64,000 nucleotides of DNA from Ephemerocybe angulata (Eukaryota; Basidiomycota; Agaricomycetes; Agaricales; Psathyrellaceae): positions 1,612,001 to 1,676,000 of the forward strand of contig JAACJK010000001.1 in assembly GCA_013368325.1 (NCBI GenBank), read 5' to 3'. The notes under the pieces are model-generated. The model worked only from the letters and a program-made list of their open reading frames with translations. It had not been told where the DNA came from and did no database searches. Shown here in pieces: positions 63,283 through 64,000 of this stretch. How positions within the stretch are numbered: the stretch's first letter is position 1; each line of letters starts with the position of its first letter. Position numbers and translations under genes: made by a program.

Positions 63283-64000
63283 CCAGGAATAACCGAGTGT
63301 TCGAACTGGAGACAAAGGCCTGCATTCTGGGTATGTTTTATAGGCCACTTGTGCGGAGGTTCTCCGGGATATGTACACCTGCACCTTTCGCGTTGCTCGA
63401 CAGGTCCGATTGAGGATCAGGCTTGAGCGTTGGCACATCCAAGAATCGGTCTCCGAACAACTGCCACTGGATAAGATGCATCGGGCTTCTCGATCGTAAG
63501 AAGACAGTGCTTCCTGACAGGAAAAGAGATCAGATTTCAGTGAGCTCACAGTCCACCGCCCCGGAGCCCAAGCAGACAAATACAAGCCTCACAGGCCTAA
63601 ACCTCAACGTTTCAAGTTTCAACAGTTGCGTGCTGTCCATTCGCTCGTTCCAAGCCTCGCGTTGCATCCACTCTGTAAACAAGCGAAATATACCTTGCTT
63701 TGATATTTGAGTGATCATCCCAAGGTTTTTGACCAAGCAAACTGAACATACGAAGTTTAGCCGTGTTCCAGCCCACGCTGCAGTCTTGGGTCTTCTTTGC
63801 GTGCAGCCTTCACTGCGACGCCCGATGTCCTTTGCAGGTAAGATCTTGGAGGGAGCCTGGATGGCGACATTGAATCTCACTTTGTCCTCGACTCTCCTTC
63901 GATGGCAGAGAAATTACCAACCGAAAACGATCCGAGTGGTCACCGATTGTCGCTGGCGTTTGTTGGGCCCATTATATCCGAAGCGTTTGCTTCGAAAGGG
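63283..64000. other. Upstream region of GH7 copy B, to the window end
   Basis: About 720 bases of promoter and flank. The open frames here (including a 116-codon one at 63530-63880) have no family-like sequence. Any further gene would lie beyond the window. Confidence 0.45.
63337..63343 (-). promoter_or_regulatory. Possible TATA box of GH7 copy B
   Basis: TATAAAA on the minus strand, 55-61 bases before the ATG at 63282, mirroring the box of copy A. Confidence 0.55.

Overview
The window is nuclear DNA from a filamentous basidiomycete, most likely a wood-decaying agaricomycete. The genes are cut by many short introns (about 50-65 nt, mostly GT-AG), gene spacing is tight, and two family GH7 cellobiohydrolases with C-terminal CBM1 cellulose-binding modules sit at the right end. 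A polyporoid white-rot fungus fits best, but that placement is inference. Twenty-two protein genes can be supported, plus one short transposable element and two stretches of uncertain coding potential.

Left part (1-16.1 kb), housekeeping and regulation: a Bsd2/NDFIP-like trafficking adaptor (+), the WD40 protein Asa1 (-) divergent from signal peptidase subunit Spc3 (+), a LAMMER dual-specificity kinase (+), a 2.6 kb gap, a PHD-containing MYST histone acetyltransferase (+), and a Myb/SANT-like, glutamine-rich nuclear protein of unknown role (+).

Middle part (16.4-38.1 kb): two paralogous ABCC-type full transporters lie in opposite orientation at the ends of this block, ABC1 (-) and ABC2 (+). 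Between them are Atg17, a DUF4112 membrane protein and Arp3 (all +) and SelO (-). One intron of ABC1 carries an 874-bp non-autonomous DNA transposon with 32-bp perfect terminal inverted repeats, a 6-bp target duplication and seven copies of an ATCCGGA(C/T) motif. Removing it leaves a normal 59-nt intron.

Right part (38.3-64 kb): an amino-acid permease, a secreted protein with two copies of a ~90-residue module, cytochrome c oxidase subunit Cox4 (Vb type), an isochorismatase-fold hydrolase, an MFS sugar transporter and a GPI-anchored Ser/Thr-rich wall protein, all on the minus strand. A metacaspase (+) follows, with a Pro/Gly-rich prodomain spread over phase-2 mini-exons. The last genes are a GH7-CBM1 cellobiohydrolase, a uridine kinase/UPRTase fusion and a second GH7-CBM1 cellobiohydrolase (all -). 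The two cellulases, the sugar transporter and the secreted proteins suit growth on plant cell wall, but the order looks like ordinary genome neighbourhood, not a dedicated cluster. No rRNA, tRNA, CRISPR array or virus-like sequence was recognised.
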